A stretch of 58,031 nucleotides of DNA from Lachnospiraceae bacterium (GCA_016285265.1 JAEEQL010000004.1:1-58031), one strand, 5' to 3'; counted from the first letter of the stretch, positions 34,627 through 44,457 are shown. Notes: generated from the letters alone by a model not told the origin. Numbers and translations: made by a program.

Positions 34627-35808
34627 TTACTTATAGCAGTGCCAGAAAAGCGATCCTACGGTTATAACGACTTCGCCGTCCGCTTTGATCTTCTTATCAA
34701 AATATGATCTGATCTTCTTTTCGTTGTCGGAAATGATCTTTTCATTTCCCTCGAAGGAGCTCTTCATCTTGCGGATGAGATCGTCCGCATCATCAAAGTG
34801 CCAGTTATTTGTGATCTCGGTTTTCTCAACGCGGTCAAAAAGTTTTTCGAGCATCTGCCTGCATTCTTCCTGGGCCTTGATCTCTTCATCAAGGATCGCA
34901 TCTATTCCCGATGTGTTAACACCGATATCATCCAGTACATCCCTGAAATACTTTCTCCACCTGTTTACCGCGGCACCGTTAAAGGAAAACCTTCCGCCCT
35001 TAGCCACGGCCCCGCTTGCTCTTTCCACAAACTTTGCGGGATCCTTAAGTTCGAAGTTGATGTAGTGTGCGATGACGAGCGAGAATTTCTTTTCCTTGCC
35101 GATCTTCTTCCAGGCCTTGTCACCTTCAAGATCTTCGAATTCAAGATCAATGGATACACCCTTGGGAAGTGATCCTTTGTTCTCATTAACATACCATGCA
35201 AATTCATCCGCCCAGCTTCCGTGGATGTCGTAGCCTGTTATCTTACTGCTCTCCGGAATGCGGGACCAGTTGTTTCTCCAGAGCTTTGCATATCCGAATC
35301 CGAGATCGAGTATTCTTTCGCTGCTTCCTATCTCAAGCGATTCGAATATCTTCTCGTACCAGTCCTTTTCCTGTGAAGTGTGCCTGAGCGCATCCCAGTG
35401 ATGCTCGTCCGCTTTCTGGTCGAGGCTGATGTTCCGCACCATATCCGCAACATCATCCCAGTCAAGCTTTCCTTCTTTTCTGCTGAGGGTTCTGTTTATG
35501 GCATCGATAACCTTCTGGGTCTGATACTTTCTGTCCTCCATCTCCTTAAGCTGGATACGGAGAGCGTCCTCAATATCCACGGCATCACCTGCGACAAGAT
35601 TATCCCTTATCTCTTCAAGTGAAAAACCGATCGTCTTGAGAGCAACGATCTTCTCGAGGATCACAAGGGATTCTTTATCGTAGAGCCTGTAATTGCCCTC
35701 GGAATAATCTGCGGGCTTAAGGAGCCCTTTTTCATCATAGAGTCTTACTGCTTTCTGTGATACGCCTGCCTTTTTGGCGATCTCACCGGATGTCATTTTC
35801 TTTTCCAT
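34627..35808 (-). CDS. MerR family regulator fused to a SAM methyltransferase-like domain
   Basis: A 393-residue protein. Residues 1-~115 are a MerR domain with winged helix (SGEIAKKAGVSQKAVRLYDEKG) and dimerisation coiled coil. Residues ~150-320 look like a class I SAM-dependent methyltransferase, with motif I ERILDLGFGYAKLW and a later AKGGRFSFNG. MerR proteins normally carry a ligand- or metal-binding tail here. I start at 35808, which has AAGGAGG upstream; the track start at 35838 precedes that site. It is monocistronic. The methyltransferase domain could be active or serve as a SAM or substrate sensor. Confidence 0.82.
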   Translation of the reverse strand: MEKKMTSGEIAKKAGVSQKAVRLYDEKGLLKPADYSEGNYRLYDKESLVILEKIVALKTIGFSLEEIRDNLVAGDAVDIEDALRIQLKEMEDRKYQTQKVIDAINRTLSRKEGKLDWDDVADMVRNISLDQKADEHHWDALRHTSQEKDWYEKIFESLEIGSSERILDLGFGYAKLWRNNWSRIPESSKITGYDIHGSWADEFAWYVNENKGSLPKGVSIDLEFEDLEGDKAWKKIGKEKKFSLVIAHYINFELKDPAKFVERASGAVAKGGRFSFNGAAVNRWRKYFRDVLDDIGVNTSGIDAILDEEIKAQEECRQMLEKLFDRVEKTEITNNWHFDDADDLIRKMKSSFEGNEKIISDNEKKIRSYFDKKIKADGEVVITVGSLFWHCYK

Positions 35809-35836
35809 ACAGGAACCTCCTTTCCTTGATAAGACC

Positions 35837-35867
35837 ACCTTAAGGGGTTCCCCAAGGGAAGAGTCAA
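35837..35867 (-). promoter_or_regulatory. MerR-type promoter with 19-base spacer
   Basis: On the minus strand TTGACT (35867-35862) and TAAGGT (35842-35837) are 19 bases apart, the overlong spacing typical of MerR-activated promoters. The spacer holds CCTTGGGGAACCCC, a partial palindrome sharing CCTTGGGG with the MerR operators at the fatty-acid locus. Confidence 0.6.
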
Positions 35868-35903
35868 CACATATTTAAAAAAAATTTTTCTGATATTCCG
35901 GAT

Positions 35904-35949
35904 CAAAAAAACAACCCTGCATTGCCTTGGACGTCGGCTCTGCAGGGTT
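35904..35949 (-). terminator. Intrinsic terminator of the fatty-acid synthesis operon
   Basis: On the minus strand the stem AACCCTGCA / TGCAGGGTT with an internal secondary stem is followed by T7, just after the acyl-CoA synthetase stop. Confidence 0.8.
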
Positions 35950-35952
35950 TGA

Positions 35953-37602
35953 TTATATCACAGAATGATCGGCTCTGCGTATCGCGGCTCTTGATATCTT
36001 GCCGTTGGAAGTCAGGGGGAGTGCTTCCGTAAACACGATCATTCTCGGATATTTATATATTGCTGCTCTTTCTTTCACGAAATCCTGTATTTCGGTCTTG
36101 AGGGAATTGTCACCGGTATAGCCCTGCTTAAGGACTATGCTTGCCTTTACTATCTCTCCGCGTTTTTGTGAAGGATATCCCGTGACCGCACAGGCAAATA
36201 CGGCAGGGTGCTGCATAAGGATATCCTCCACCTCGGAGGGGCCGATCCGGTAACCGCTTGATTTTATTACATCATCATTTCTTCCAAGGAAGAAAAAGTT
36301 ACCTTCTTTATCTTTGTAAGCTTTGTCCCTGGTATGGTATACACCGCCTTCCCAGACACCCGCGTAAAGCTTCTCATCGCACAGATAGCCTTTGAAAACT
36401 CCGAGCGGGATCCTTCCGTTTTCGGGGACCAGGACTATCTCTCCTTCTTCACCGGCTTTTACTTTATTGCCGTCTTCATCAACAAGCTCTATATGATACA
36501 AAGGAGAAGCTTTTCCTATTGAACCCTGTACGGGATCTGCGCCGACCGGAGTGCATATCTGGAGTGCGGTCTCGGTCTGTCCGAAGCCTTCCCTTATTAC
36601 AAGACCGGTCATCCTGGTAAACTTTTCCGAAACGGAAGGCGGCATCGGTTCTCCCGCTGTGGTGACCGCTTTCAGGCTGCTCAGATCATAGGAGCCGAGA
36701 TCCTCCAAAAGAAAATACTTATATATTGTGGGAGGGGCACAGAATGTGTTTACCCTTTCTTCCTGTATCAGCCTGAGCATATCCGATGCATAGAAATTGT
36801 CATAGTCATAGACCATGATAGCCGCACCGACAAACCACTGTCCGTAAAGCTTTCCCCATGCAGACTTGGCCCAGCCGGAATCGGCAACGGTAAGATGAAC
36901 ATCTCCTTTTGAAGACCCGTGCCAGTTTCGGGCGGTGTATATATGTGCTACCGGATATGAATGATCGTGTATTACCGCCTTGGGAGATCCGCTCGTTCCC
37001 GAAGTGAAATAATAGAGCATATCATCGCTTGCTTTTGTCTTCACCCTTTCGAAATCTTCCGAAGCTTTATCTGTAAGTTCATCAAGATCATATGCATCTT
37101 TGAATCTGTCGCCGGTAACTATCTGAAGTATGTCTCTTCCCGCGATCGCTTCTTTTACCTTTTCACAGATATTTTCGGAATTGACACAGATGACCGCCCT
37201 GATCCTGGCGGCGTCGCATCTTTCCCTGATGTCCTCCGCTGATACCATATGGGATGTAGGCACCGCAACCGCCCCGAGCTTATGGAGTGCAAGTATGGAT
37301 ATCCAGAACTGATACCTTCTTTTCATGAGGAGCATCACGGCATCGCCCTTTTTAAGACCGAGCATGCTGAAAGCATTTGCAGCCTTATCACTGAGCGTTT
37401 TCATATCACCGAATGTGAACACTTTCCTTATTCCGCCCGAGCTTCTGTGGATAAGTGCAGTCTTTTCCGGCGAGGTACGTGCATATTCATCAACCACGTC
37501 ATATGCGAAATTGAAATTTTCACCGAAGGAGGTTTCAGTCTTTATGACCCTCCCGGTTCCGTCCTTTATCTCTTTATAATATCGTTCGTATATTTCAGAC
37601 AT
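35953..37602 (-). CDS. Acyl-CoA synthetase (AMP-forming)
   Basis: A 549-residue ANL-superfamily enzyme that adenylates a carboxylic acid and transfers it to CoA, most like medium-chain acyl-CoA synthetases. The P-loop YYFTSGTSGSPKAVIH, the EGFGQTE segment, HTRDKAYKD and the C-terminal catalytic lysine in LTSNGKISR are all visible. I start at 37602, 13 bases after the accA stop; the track start at 37668 overlaps accA. It is the last gene of the fatty-acid operon. It could activate exogenous or released fatty acids, or supply a primer. Confidence 0.9.
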   Translation of the reverse strand: MSEIYERYYKEIKDGTGRVIKTETSFGENFNFAYDVVDEYARTSPEKTALIHRSSGGIRKVFTFGDMKTLSDKAANAFSMLGLKKGDAVMLLMKRRYQFWISILALHKLGAVAVPTSHMVSAEDIRERCDAARIRAVICVNSENICEKVKEAIAGRDILQIVTGDRFKDAYDLDELTDKASEDFERVKTKASDDMLYYFTSGTSGSPKAVIHDHSYPVAHIYTARNWHGSSKGDVHLTVADSGWAKSAWGKLYGQWFVGAAIMVYDYDNFYASDMLRLIQEERVNTFCAPPTIYKYFLLEDLGSYDLSSLKAVTTAGEPMPPSVSEKFTRMTGLVIREGFGQTETALQICTPVGADPVQGSIGKASPLYHIELVDEDGNKVKAGEEGEIVLVPENGRIPLGVFKGYLCDEKLYAGVWEGGVYHTRDKAYKDKEGNFFFLGRNDDVIKSSGYRIGPSEVEDILMQHPAVFACAVTGYPSQKRGEIVKASIVLKQGYTGDNSLKTEIQDFVKERAAIYKYPRMIVFTEALPLTSNGKISRAAIRRADHSVI

Positions 37603-37615
37603 ATATATACCGTCT

Positions 37616-38398
37616 TTATCTGTAACCGACCTTTCTGAATCTCTGATATCTTGCTTCGATAAGATCATCGGTTTTCATCTGCATCAGCTTTTTGAATTCA
37701 TCCTTGAGGTTATCCGACAGCTCCTTCAGTTTTCCTTTTCTGCAGATACGGTCTATAAGACCGAGTTCAAGGAGCTTATCCGCGGTCAGGCAAAGTGCCT
37801 TCGCAGCTTCATCCGCTCTCGCGGTATCCTTCCAGAGGATATTCGCACAGCTCTCCGGAGAAACCACGCTGAAATATGCATCCTCCGTCATCCATATCCT
37901 GTCGGAATGACAAAGTGCCAGTGCGCCTCCGCTTCCGCCTTCCCCGATCACAACGGAGATGATGGGAGTTTTCAGGTCAGACATCTCTGCCAGGTTATCG
38001 GCTATCGCTTTTCCCTGTCCGCGTTCCTCAGCATCCACCCCGCAGAAAGCACCTGCCGTATCGACAAAGCACAGTACCGGACGGGAGAACTTCTCAGCCT
38101 GTTTCATAAGTCTTAATGCCTTACGGTATCCTTCGGGATGTGCACTTCCGAAATTCCTGAATATCCTCTCCTCGGTGTTTTTTCCTTTTTCGATACCTAT
38201 TACCGTAACGGGCATATCGCCCAGATAACCGATCCCTGCGATGATCGCTTTGTCGTCACCGTACAGTCTGTCTCCGTGCAGCTCGGTGAAGTCATCTATG
38301 AGTGCACTGATGAGATCGACCGCTGTGAGTCTTTTCTCGCTCCTTGCACCGAGCACAGTGGAATAATCTTCATTTGTCCTGACGGTAGTTTTGTTCAT
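37616..38398 (-). CDS. accA: Acetyl-CoA carboxylase carboxyltransferase subunit alpha
   Basis: A 260-residue subunit that with AccD transfers carboxyl from biotin to acetyl-CoA, giving malonyl-CoA. The oxyanion-hole segments IGEGGSGGALAL and the preceding CFVDTAGAFCGVDAEERGQ are conserved. It is shorter than E. coli AccA at the N-terminus, as is usual in Clostridia. It follows accD by 17 bases. Confidence 0.96.
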   Translation of the reverse strand: MNKTTVRTNEDYSTVLGARSEKRLTAVDLISALIDDFTELHGDRLYGDDKAIIAGIGYLGDMPVTVIGIEKGKNTEERIFRNFGSAHPEGYRKALRLMKQAEKFSRPVLCFVDTAGAFCGVDAEERGQGKAIADNLAEMSDLKTPIISVVIGEGGSGGALALCHSDRIWMTEDAYFSVVSPESCANILWKDTARADEAAKALCLTADKLLELGLIDRICRKGKLKELSDNLKDEFKKLMQMKTDDLIEARYQRFRKVGYR

Positions 38399-38416
38399 AA
38401 GCTTTACGTAAATTAT

Positions 38417-39250
38417 TTACATCCCATGCATCTTAAGCAGCCCGGCGATCATTTTTTTCTGTTCGCATCTCGGAACTATGGCATCGATAAATCCGCATTC
38501 AAGAACTCTCTCCGCTCTCTGGAAATCCTTGGGAAGAGTTTTGCCGAGACTTTTTTCGATGACTCTCGGTCCCGCAAATCCTATCCTTGCTCCGGGCTCC
38601 GCAAGTGTGATATCACCGAGCATTGCGAAGCTTGCATCAACTCCTCCCGTTGTAGGATTCGTAAGAAGCACAATATATAAATTGCCGGCATTGGAGTGAC
38701 GTTTTACCGCAGCGGACACCTTGGACATCTGCATAAGGGATATCATTCCCTCCTGCATTCTTGCACCTCCGGACACCGTTATTCCGAGTACCGGAAGATG
38801 TCTTACTGTCGCGTATTCAAAGAGCCTCGTTATCTTCTCACCGACCACGGCGCCCATGGAACCCATCATAAAATTTGAATCCATGGAAAAAAGACATATT
38901 CTGTGCCCTTCTATCTCTCCCTCGCCACAGATGACACCTTCCGTCTCCCTGCTTTTTTCAGCGGCGGCTCTGAGCTTATCGTCATATTCCGGAAAGCCGA
39001 GAATGTTTTTGGAAGAAAGCTCCCTGTCGGTTTCGATAAAGCTTCTTCTGTCAGTGAGCATCAGTATCCTTCTTCTCGCCCTGACCTGGAAATAATGACC
39101 GCATTCCGGACAGACAAAATGATTGTTCCTGATCCTTGATACGGCGATCCGCTTTTTGCATTTCTTACATACGATCTTTCTTGCGCTGCTTTTTCCGTCC
39201 GCGGATTCAAGATCGTTATTTGCTTTTAGAAATAATCTCTTCAGATCCAT
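38417..39250 (-). CDS. accD: Acetyl-CoA carboxylase carboxyltransferase subunit beta
   Basis: A 277-residue subunit with an N-terminal four-cysteine zinc ribbon (CKKC and CPEC, residues ~25-48) and the crotonase-like carboxyltransferase fold, including SGGARMQEGM. The start codon directly follows the accC stop codon with no gap. It pairs with AccA. Confidence 0.97.
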   Translation of the reverse strand: MDLKRLFLKANNDLESADGKSSARKIVCKKCKKRIAVSRIRNNHFVCPECGHYFQVRARRRILMLTDRRSFIETDRELSSKNILGFPEYDDKLRAAAEKSRETEGVICGEGEIEGHRICLFSMDSNFMMGSMGAVVGEKITRLFEYATVRHLPVLGITVSGGARMQEGMISLMQMSKVSAAVKRHSNAGNLYIVLLTNPTTGGVDASFAMLGDITLAEPGARIGFAGPRVIEKSLGKTLPKDFQRAERVLECGFIDAIVPRCEQKKMIAGLLKMHGM

Positions 39251-40579
39251 TTAAAGAACCTTTTCACATATTCCCGCATCATATGTTCCGAGCGCGAACC
39301 TTACATCCTCAAGGAATCTCATGTGCATCTCCCTGTTATTGTCCACACCGACGAGAACAAATTCCGACAGTGCACTCTTCATCTTACGTATCGCACCGTC
39401 CCTCGTATCCGCACATACGACGAGCTTTCCGAGCATCGAATCATAAAAAGGAGTGATCTCAAAATTCTGATAAAGTGCGGAATCAAATCTCACATCAACT
39501 CCGCCCGGAATATGAAGAAGCTCAACCTTTCCGACCGCAGGTGACATGTCACCCGGGTGTTCGGCACAGATCCTGCATTCGATCGCATGACGACCGGTGT
39601 TTATATCCTCCTGCGTAAATGGGACAGGTATCCCCGCAGCTGTTCTTATCTGCCACTCCACGATATCAATGCCACAGACCATCTCCGTTACGGAATGTTC
39701 AACCTGCAGCCTTGTATTCATCTCAAGAAAATAATATTCTTCGCCCTTGACAAGAAACTCTGCGGTTCCAACGGTCACATATCCGACTCCCGATGCAAGC
39801 TTCTTCGCGGATTCATACATCCTCGTTCTTACGTTATCGCTCAGTACCGGTGCGGGACATTCCTCGATAAGCTTCTGGTTTCTTCTCTGAACGGAACAAT
39901 CCCTGTCCCCGAGAATTATTACGTGCCCTTCCTTATCTGCAAGTATCTGCACCTCGACATGCTTTACATGCTCGAGATATTTTTCCATGAAGATCCCGTC
40001 GTCACCGAATGAACTTTCCGCTTCTTTCTTCACCTCGGAAAAAGCTCCTTCCAGTTCATCCTTTTCCCTTACGATACGGATGCCCTTTCCTCCGCCTCCG
40101 GCCCTTGCCTTTAAGATCACGGGATAGCCTATCCTCTCCGCGTATTCCGTAACTTCATCCATCGAATCAAGTATTTCGCTTCCGGGAATGACCGGAACTC
40201 CGTTTGCTGTAGCAATGCTCCTTGCGGTCTCCTTCTGTCCCATCTTCTCCATTACCGAAGAGGAAGGTCCGATAAAAACAATTCCTTCTTCCTCACAGGC
40301 TTTCGCAAAAGACGCGTTTTCAGAAAGCATTCCGTATCCCGGATGTACGGCCTCGGATCCGGTTTCCTTGGCGATCGTGATAAGAGCGCTTATGTTAAGA
40401 TAGCTGTCCCTTGCAAGAGGGCCGCCTATGCAATAGCTTTCATCGGCCATATTCACATGCAGGGCATCTTTATCGGCTTCGGAATAAACCGCAACCGTCT
40501 CTATTCCCATTTCCTTACATGCCCTGATCACACGTACCGCAACTTCACCGCGGTTTGCTATGAGGATCCTGGAAAACAT
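39251..40579 (-). CDS. accC: Biotin carboxylase subunit of acetyl-CoA carboxylase
   Basis: A 442-residue ATP-grasp enzyme that carboxylates the biotin on AccB using bicarbonate and ATP. It starts MFSRILIANRGE, with glycine loop RAGGGGKGIRIV and EMNTRLQVEH. I choose 40579, preceded by GGAAAGGA; the track start at 40621 runs into fabZ. It follows fabZ by four bases. Confidence 0.97.
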   Translation of the reverse strand: MFSRILIANRGEVAVRVIRACKEMGIETVAVYSEADKDALHVNMADESYCIGGPLARDSYLNISALITIAKETGSEAVHPGYGMLSENASFAKACEEEGIVFIGPSSSVMEKMGQKETARSIATANGVPVIPGSEILDSMDEVTEYAERIGYPVILKARAGGGGKGIRIVREKDELEGAFSEVKKEAESSFGDDGIFMEKYLEHVKHVEVQILADKEGHVIILGDRDCSVQRRNQKLIEECPAPVLSDNVRTRMYESAKKLASGVGYVTVGTAEFLVKGEEYYFLEMNTRLQVEHSVTEMVCGIDIVEWQIRTAAGIPVPFTQEDINTGRHAIECRICAEHPGDMSPAVGKVELLHIPGGVDVRFDSALYQNFEITPFYDSMLGKLVVCADTRDGAIRKMKSALSEFVLVGVDNNREMHMRFLEDVRFALGTYDAGICEKVL

Positions 40580-40583
40580 ACCG

Positions 40584-41009
40584 TCATTCCTTTCCGCCCA
40601 TAAGGGCAAATGAAAAATCACCGCCCATACATCTCTTTCCGTCCACGCTCACTTCTCCGTGAAGAAGATACAGCGGGTGACATCCGTTCAGGATCTTCGT
40701 ATCGATCTTTACAAGATCTCCCGGTTTGATCATATTTCTGAAACGGATCTTATCGAGTCCCGTATATACGGGTGTAACACCGGCTTTCATCCTGTCCTTG
40801 AAAAGAACGCATGCCGACTGCGCCATCATCTCGCACTGTATCACTCCCGGAACTATCGGATTGCCGGGGAAATGACCCTGCAGGAAAAACTCATCTCCGC
40901 GGACCCTGTAATAGGCCGTAGCACTTCCGTCTTCATTCAGCTCCGCTTCATCCACGAGCAGCATCGGTTCGCGGTGCGGAAGTATCTGTTTTATCTCTTC
41001 ACGATTCAT
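40584..41009 (-). CDS. fabZ: 3-hydroxyacyl-ACP dehydratase
   Basis: A 141-residue hot-dog-fold enzyme that dehydrates 3-hydroxyacyl-ACP. The family motif LPHREPMLLVD and the active-site segment QGHFPGNPIVPGV with catalytic histidine are intact, and a glutamate follows in VIQCEMMAQ. It lies between accB and accC in the operon. Confidence 0.97.
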   Translation of the reverse strand: MNREEIKQILPHREPMLLVDEAELNEDGSATAYYRVRGDEFFLQGHFPGNPIVPGVIQCEMMAQSACVLFKDRMKAGVTPVYTGLDKIRFRNMIKPGDLVKIDTKILNGCHPLYLLHGEVSVDGKRCMGGDFSFALMGGKE

Positions 41010-41076
41010 GAATTATCGCTCTCTTACGATCCTTATCTTTTATGCTTTCTTATCGTTTGTATTTTTATATGATCGT

Positions 41077-41532
41077 TTAACCGATCATAAAAAGCGTCTG
41101 GTGATATTCAACAAGTGCTCCGTTCTCCGCAGACACTTTGATCACTTTTCCGGAGACAGGTGACTTTACTTCATTCATCATTTTCATCGCCTCGATGGTG
41201 CAGAGAACGTCACCCTTCTCAACGGCATCTCCTTCTTTGACCGGAGTTTCGTTTGCATAGAACACTCCGAGTATCGGCGCCTTCACTTCCGTTCCGCTGA
41301 TGGCGGCGTCCTCACTTGATGCATCCGTATCACTGCCGCTTTTTTCTTTCACATCTTCGAAAGCTTCTTCCCTTTCCGGCTGAGGCTTCTTTACACCTGT
41401 ATATGCGGAGGTTTCACCCGGGACAATCTTTATCTCTTTTTTCAATGTGAGCTTAAGATCTTTTTCCTCAACCGAAAGTTCCGTCAGTCCGAGCCTTTCG
41501 AAAAGATCTCCGTATTCTTTTATAGAGCCCAT
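41077..41532 (-). CDS. accB: Biotin carboxyl carrier protein
   Basis: A 151-residue carrier. The C-terminal biotinyl domain holds the EAMKMM motif whose first lysine is biotinylated. An acidic, serine-rich linker separates it from the N-terminal helix. It is 14 bases after fabF and 67 before fabZ, the widest gap inside the operon. Confidence 0.96.
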   Translation of the reverse strand: MGSIKEYGDLFERLGLTELSVEEKDLKLTLKKEIKIVPGETSAYTGVKKPQPEREEAFEDVKEKSGSDTDASSEDAAISGTEVKAPILGVFYANETPVKEGDAVEKGDVLCTIEAMKMMNEVKSPVSGKVIKVSAENGALVEYHQTLFMIG

Positions 41533-41546
41533 CTTCCGCCTTCCTT

Positions 41547-42779
41547 TCAGATCCTCTTAAGCGCGATGACGGCATTATGTCCGCCGAATCCGAGAGAAGA
41601 ACTTATCGCATATTTCACATCAGTCTTAACAGCAGTATTCGGAGTATAATCAAGATCGCATTCATCATCTTTTTCCCTGTAATTAATCGTGGGAGGAATG
41701 ATGCCGTCCTTCAGTGCAAGTGCCGAGGCGATCGCCTCTACCGCACCCGTCGCCCCCATCATATGTCCGGTCATTGATTTGGTTGAACTGATGTGAAGGT
41801 CATATGCTTTCTCTCCGAACACCTTCTTAAGTGCCTTGGTCTCCATTGCATCATTTAAATGGGTTCCGGTTCCGTGGGCATTCACATATATATCATCACC
41901 GGGTTCTATTCCCGCTTCCTCACATACGGATTTGATCGCCCTGACCGCTCCGTCGCCCTCGGGATCGGGGGCAGTTATGTGATACGCATCGGAGGTATTC
42001 GAATATCCGACCACCTCCGCGATGATCTCAGCACCACGTGCCTTTGCATGCTCATACTCTTCCAGCATAAGGACTCCCGCGCCTTCGCCCATTACAAAGC
42101 CTCCCCTTCTCTTGTCAAAAGGAAGACTTCCTTCGCTCGGTTCATCGGACAGATTCAGAGCCTGACAGTTTATGAAGCCTGCCATCGCAAGTTCGTTTAT
42201 CGATGCCTCACTTCCGCCGGCAAGGATCGCATCCGCGTATCCGTGCTTTATGGTCCTGTACGCTTCGCCTATACAATGGGTTGATGTTGCACATGCAGTT
42301 ACGATGGGGAGTGTGGGTCCTTTCGCACCGAATCTGATGGACACGGATCCCGATGCCATGTTCGATATCATCATCGGAACAAAGAAAGGTGAAACCATCT
42401 CGGGTCCTTTTTCATCAAGCTTTCTTGTTTCCCTGAGAGTTGAGGATATGCCTCCGATCCCGGAACCGATGTAAACGCCGAAGCGTTCCTTATCGAGATT
42501 GCTTTCAAGAATCCCGCTCTTTTCGACTGCCTGCTTTGATGCCGCCATCGCATACTGCATATACAGATCGGATTTTCTTATCTCCTGAACCGTGTCATAA
42601 ACTTTCTTGGGATCGAAAGCCTTAACCTCAGCATCAAGATTTACTTTCAGTCCCGAGGCATCAAATCTCTTTATCCTGTCGATACCGCATACACCGTTCG
42701 TTATATTCTTCCAAAATGTTTCGATATCATTTCCGACGGGAGATACGACTCCCATTCCGGTGATTACAACTCTACACAT
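41547..42779 (-). CDS. fabF: 3-oxoacyl-ACP synthase II
   Basis: A 410-residue elongating condensing enzyme. The Cys-His-His triad is visible in TACATSTHCIGE, NAHGTGTHLND and KSMTGHMMGATG. I start at MCRVVITG (42779), with GGAGG five bases upstream and an eight-base overlap with fabG; the track start is slightly longer. It is the only condensing enzyme in this operon. Confidence 0.96.
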   Translation of the reverse strand: MCRVVITGMGVVSPVGNDIETFWKNITNGVCGIDRIKRFDASGLKVNLDAEVKAFDPKKVYDTVQEIRKSDLYMQYAMAASKQAVEKSGILESNLDKERFGVYIGSGIGGISSTLRETRKLDEKGPEMVSPFFVPMMISNMASGSVSIRFGAKGPTLPIVTACATSTHCIGEAYRTIKHGYADAILAGGSEASINELAMAGFINCQALNLSDEPSEGSLPFDKRRGGFVMGEGAGVLMLEEYEHAKARGAEIIAEVVGYSNTSDAYHITAPDPEGDGAVRAIKSVCEEAGIEPGDDIYVNAHGTGTHLNDAMETKALKKVFGEKAYDLHISSTKSMTGHMMGATGAVEAIASALALKDGIIPPTINYREKDDECDLDYTPNTAVKTDVKYAISSSLGFGGHNAVIALKRI

Positions 42780-43512
42780 ACATTCCTCCGTCAACCTTTA
42801 TGACCTCACCGGTTATATACCTCGAGCCCTCACCTGCGAGGAAAAGTGCAAGTTCCGCAACATCCTCCGGCTTGCCGAGTGTTCCGAGCGGGATCGCTGC
42901 GGTAATTGCTTTTGCATATTCTTCGCCGAGCGAACCTGTCATGTCCGTTTCGATATAACCGGGTGCTATGGCGTTACATCTTATCTTCCTGCTTCCGTAT
43001 TCCTTGGCCACGGTCTTCGTAAATCCGATGATGCCGGCTTTGGATGCCGCATAATTCGCCTGACCTTTATTTCCCATCAGACCGACAACGGAACTGATAT
43101 TGATGATGTTTCCACTTCGCTGTTTTACAAAGCTTCTGATAAAAGCTTTGGTCATATAGATGGTTCCCTTAAGGTTTACATCAATGACATCATCTATATC
43201 CGAATCCTTTAATGCCGGAAGAAGATTATCCCTTGTGATACCGGCATTGTTGACGAGAATGTCAGTATGTCCGAAATCCGCAAGGATCTCCTCCGATACA
43301 TCCGCTACATCCTTCGAATTGCTTATGTCGCAGATATAGAATCTGACTTTTCTTCCGGTCTTCTCCAGAGCGCTCATTGTTTCCTTTGCGGCATCCGAAT
43401 CGCTCGTTGCGATGAGGGCAATATCCGCTCCGCAGGATGCAAATTTCTCAGCAATGGCTCTTCCTATTCCTCTTGTTCCGCCCGTTATGACGGCAACCTT
43501 TCCATCAAGCAT
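42772..43512 (-). CDS. fabG: 3-oxoacyl-ACP reductase
   Basis: A 246-residue NADPH-dependent short-chain reductase. Seen are the cofactor motif TGGTRGIGRA, NNAG, the catalytic serine in NISSVVG, and YAASK. I start at 43512, which has GGAGG nine bases upstream; the track start at 43554 lies within fabD. It overlaps fabD and fabF by eight bases on each side. Confidence 0.96.
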   Translation of the reverse strand: MLDGKVAVITGGTRGIGRAIAEKFASCGADIALIATSDSDAAKETMSALEKTGRKVRFYICDISNSKDVADVSEEILADFGHTDILVNNAGITRDNLLPALKDSDIDDVIDVNLKGTIYMTKAFIRSFVKQRSGNIINISSVVGLMGNKGQANYAASKAGIIGFTKTVAKEYGSRKIRCNAIAPGYIETDMTGSLGEEYAKAITAAIPLGTLGKPEDVAELALFLAGEGSRYITGEVIKVDGGMYV

Positions 43513-44434
43513 ATTTAAGTGCCTCCAAAGCAGTTCCCAGAGTTTCCGTGTCACTTACATTAAATATCTTTGCCCCGGGACAGGTTCTCTTTACAAATCC
43601 CGAAAGAACATTTCCGGGTCCGCATTCTATGAAGGTATCCGCACCTGCACCGGCCATATTGCGGAGAGTATCCTCCCATCTGACGCTGTTTGATATCTGT
43701 CCCGAGATAAGATCGATTATCTCTCCTTTTTCCTTCGGATAAACTGATGCTGCTTTGTTCGAGTAGATATCCGTGTCGGAACTTTTGATAAAATATCCTC
43801 CGCCTTTAAGTTCATCCCTGAGACTGTTTGAAGCGGACTTCATATACGGCGTGTGGAAAGGACCGCTTACGGCAAGCGATATGCATCTTACTTTTTTGAG
43901 AGACAGTGCGATCTGAAGCTCCGATATCTTATCTGCCGCACCGGAAACAACGATCTGTCCGGGGCAGTTATAATTGACGGGATACACACCGATCTCTTCA
44001 CACATCTCTTCAAGCTCACCCGCATCCATTCTCAGGACAGCAAGCATTCCGCCGTCTATTCTCCTTGCTGCCTCATCCATAAGGAGGCCTCTCTTGATGA
44101 CCAGCCTGAATGCCGACATCTCATCCATGATCCCGCTGAGTGCAAGTCCCGCAACCTCTCCGAGCGAAAATCCGGCGATCATATCCGGTGCCACACCGTT
44201 TTCCCTGAGAGAAAGAGCCGCGGCAAGATCGGCCAGAAAAAGGCATGGCTGTGTGTTTGATGTGCGCTTTAATTCCTCATCGCTCCCTTCGAACATCTGC
44301 CTGAGTGTTCCGGGCCGGATCTTTTCCGCTTCATCAAAAACCTCACGTACGGCCTTGCTGCTTTCATATAATTCTCTTCCCATGCCGGGATGCTGGCTTC
44401 CCTGTCCCGCAAGTAAAAATGCTGTCTTTCCCAT
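43505..44434 (-). CDS. fabD: Malonyl-CoA:ACP transacylase
   Basis: A 309-residue acyltransferase that loads malonate onto ACP. The N-terminal GQGSQHPGMGRELY, the nucleophile elbow GFSLGEVAG and the histidine in SGPFHTPYM are the family landmarks. It lies 23 bases downstream of fabK. Confidence 0.96.
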   Translation of the reverse strand: MGKTAFLLAGQGSQHPGMGRELYESSKAVREVFDEAEKIRPGTLRQMFEGSDEELKRTSNTQPCLFLADLAAALSLRENGVAPDMIAGFSLGEVAGLALSGIMDEMSAFRLVIKRGLLMDEAARRIDGGMLAVLRMDAGELEEMCEEIGVYPVNYNCPGQIVVSGAADKISELQIALSLKKVRCISLAVSGPFHTPYMKSASNSLRDELKGGGYFIKSSDTDIYSNKAASVYPKEKGEIIDLISGQISNSVRWEDTLRNMAGAGADTFIECGPGNVLSGFVKRTCPGAKIFNVSDTETLGTALEALKYA

Positions 44435-44457
44435 TTATGTCTTTTCCTGTTTCCGGG

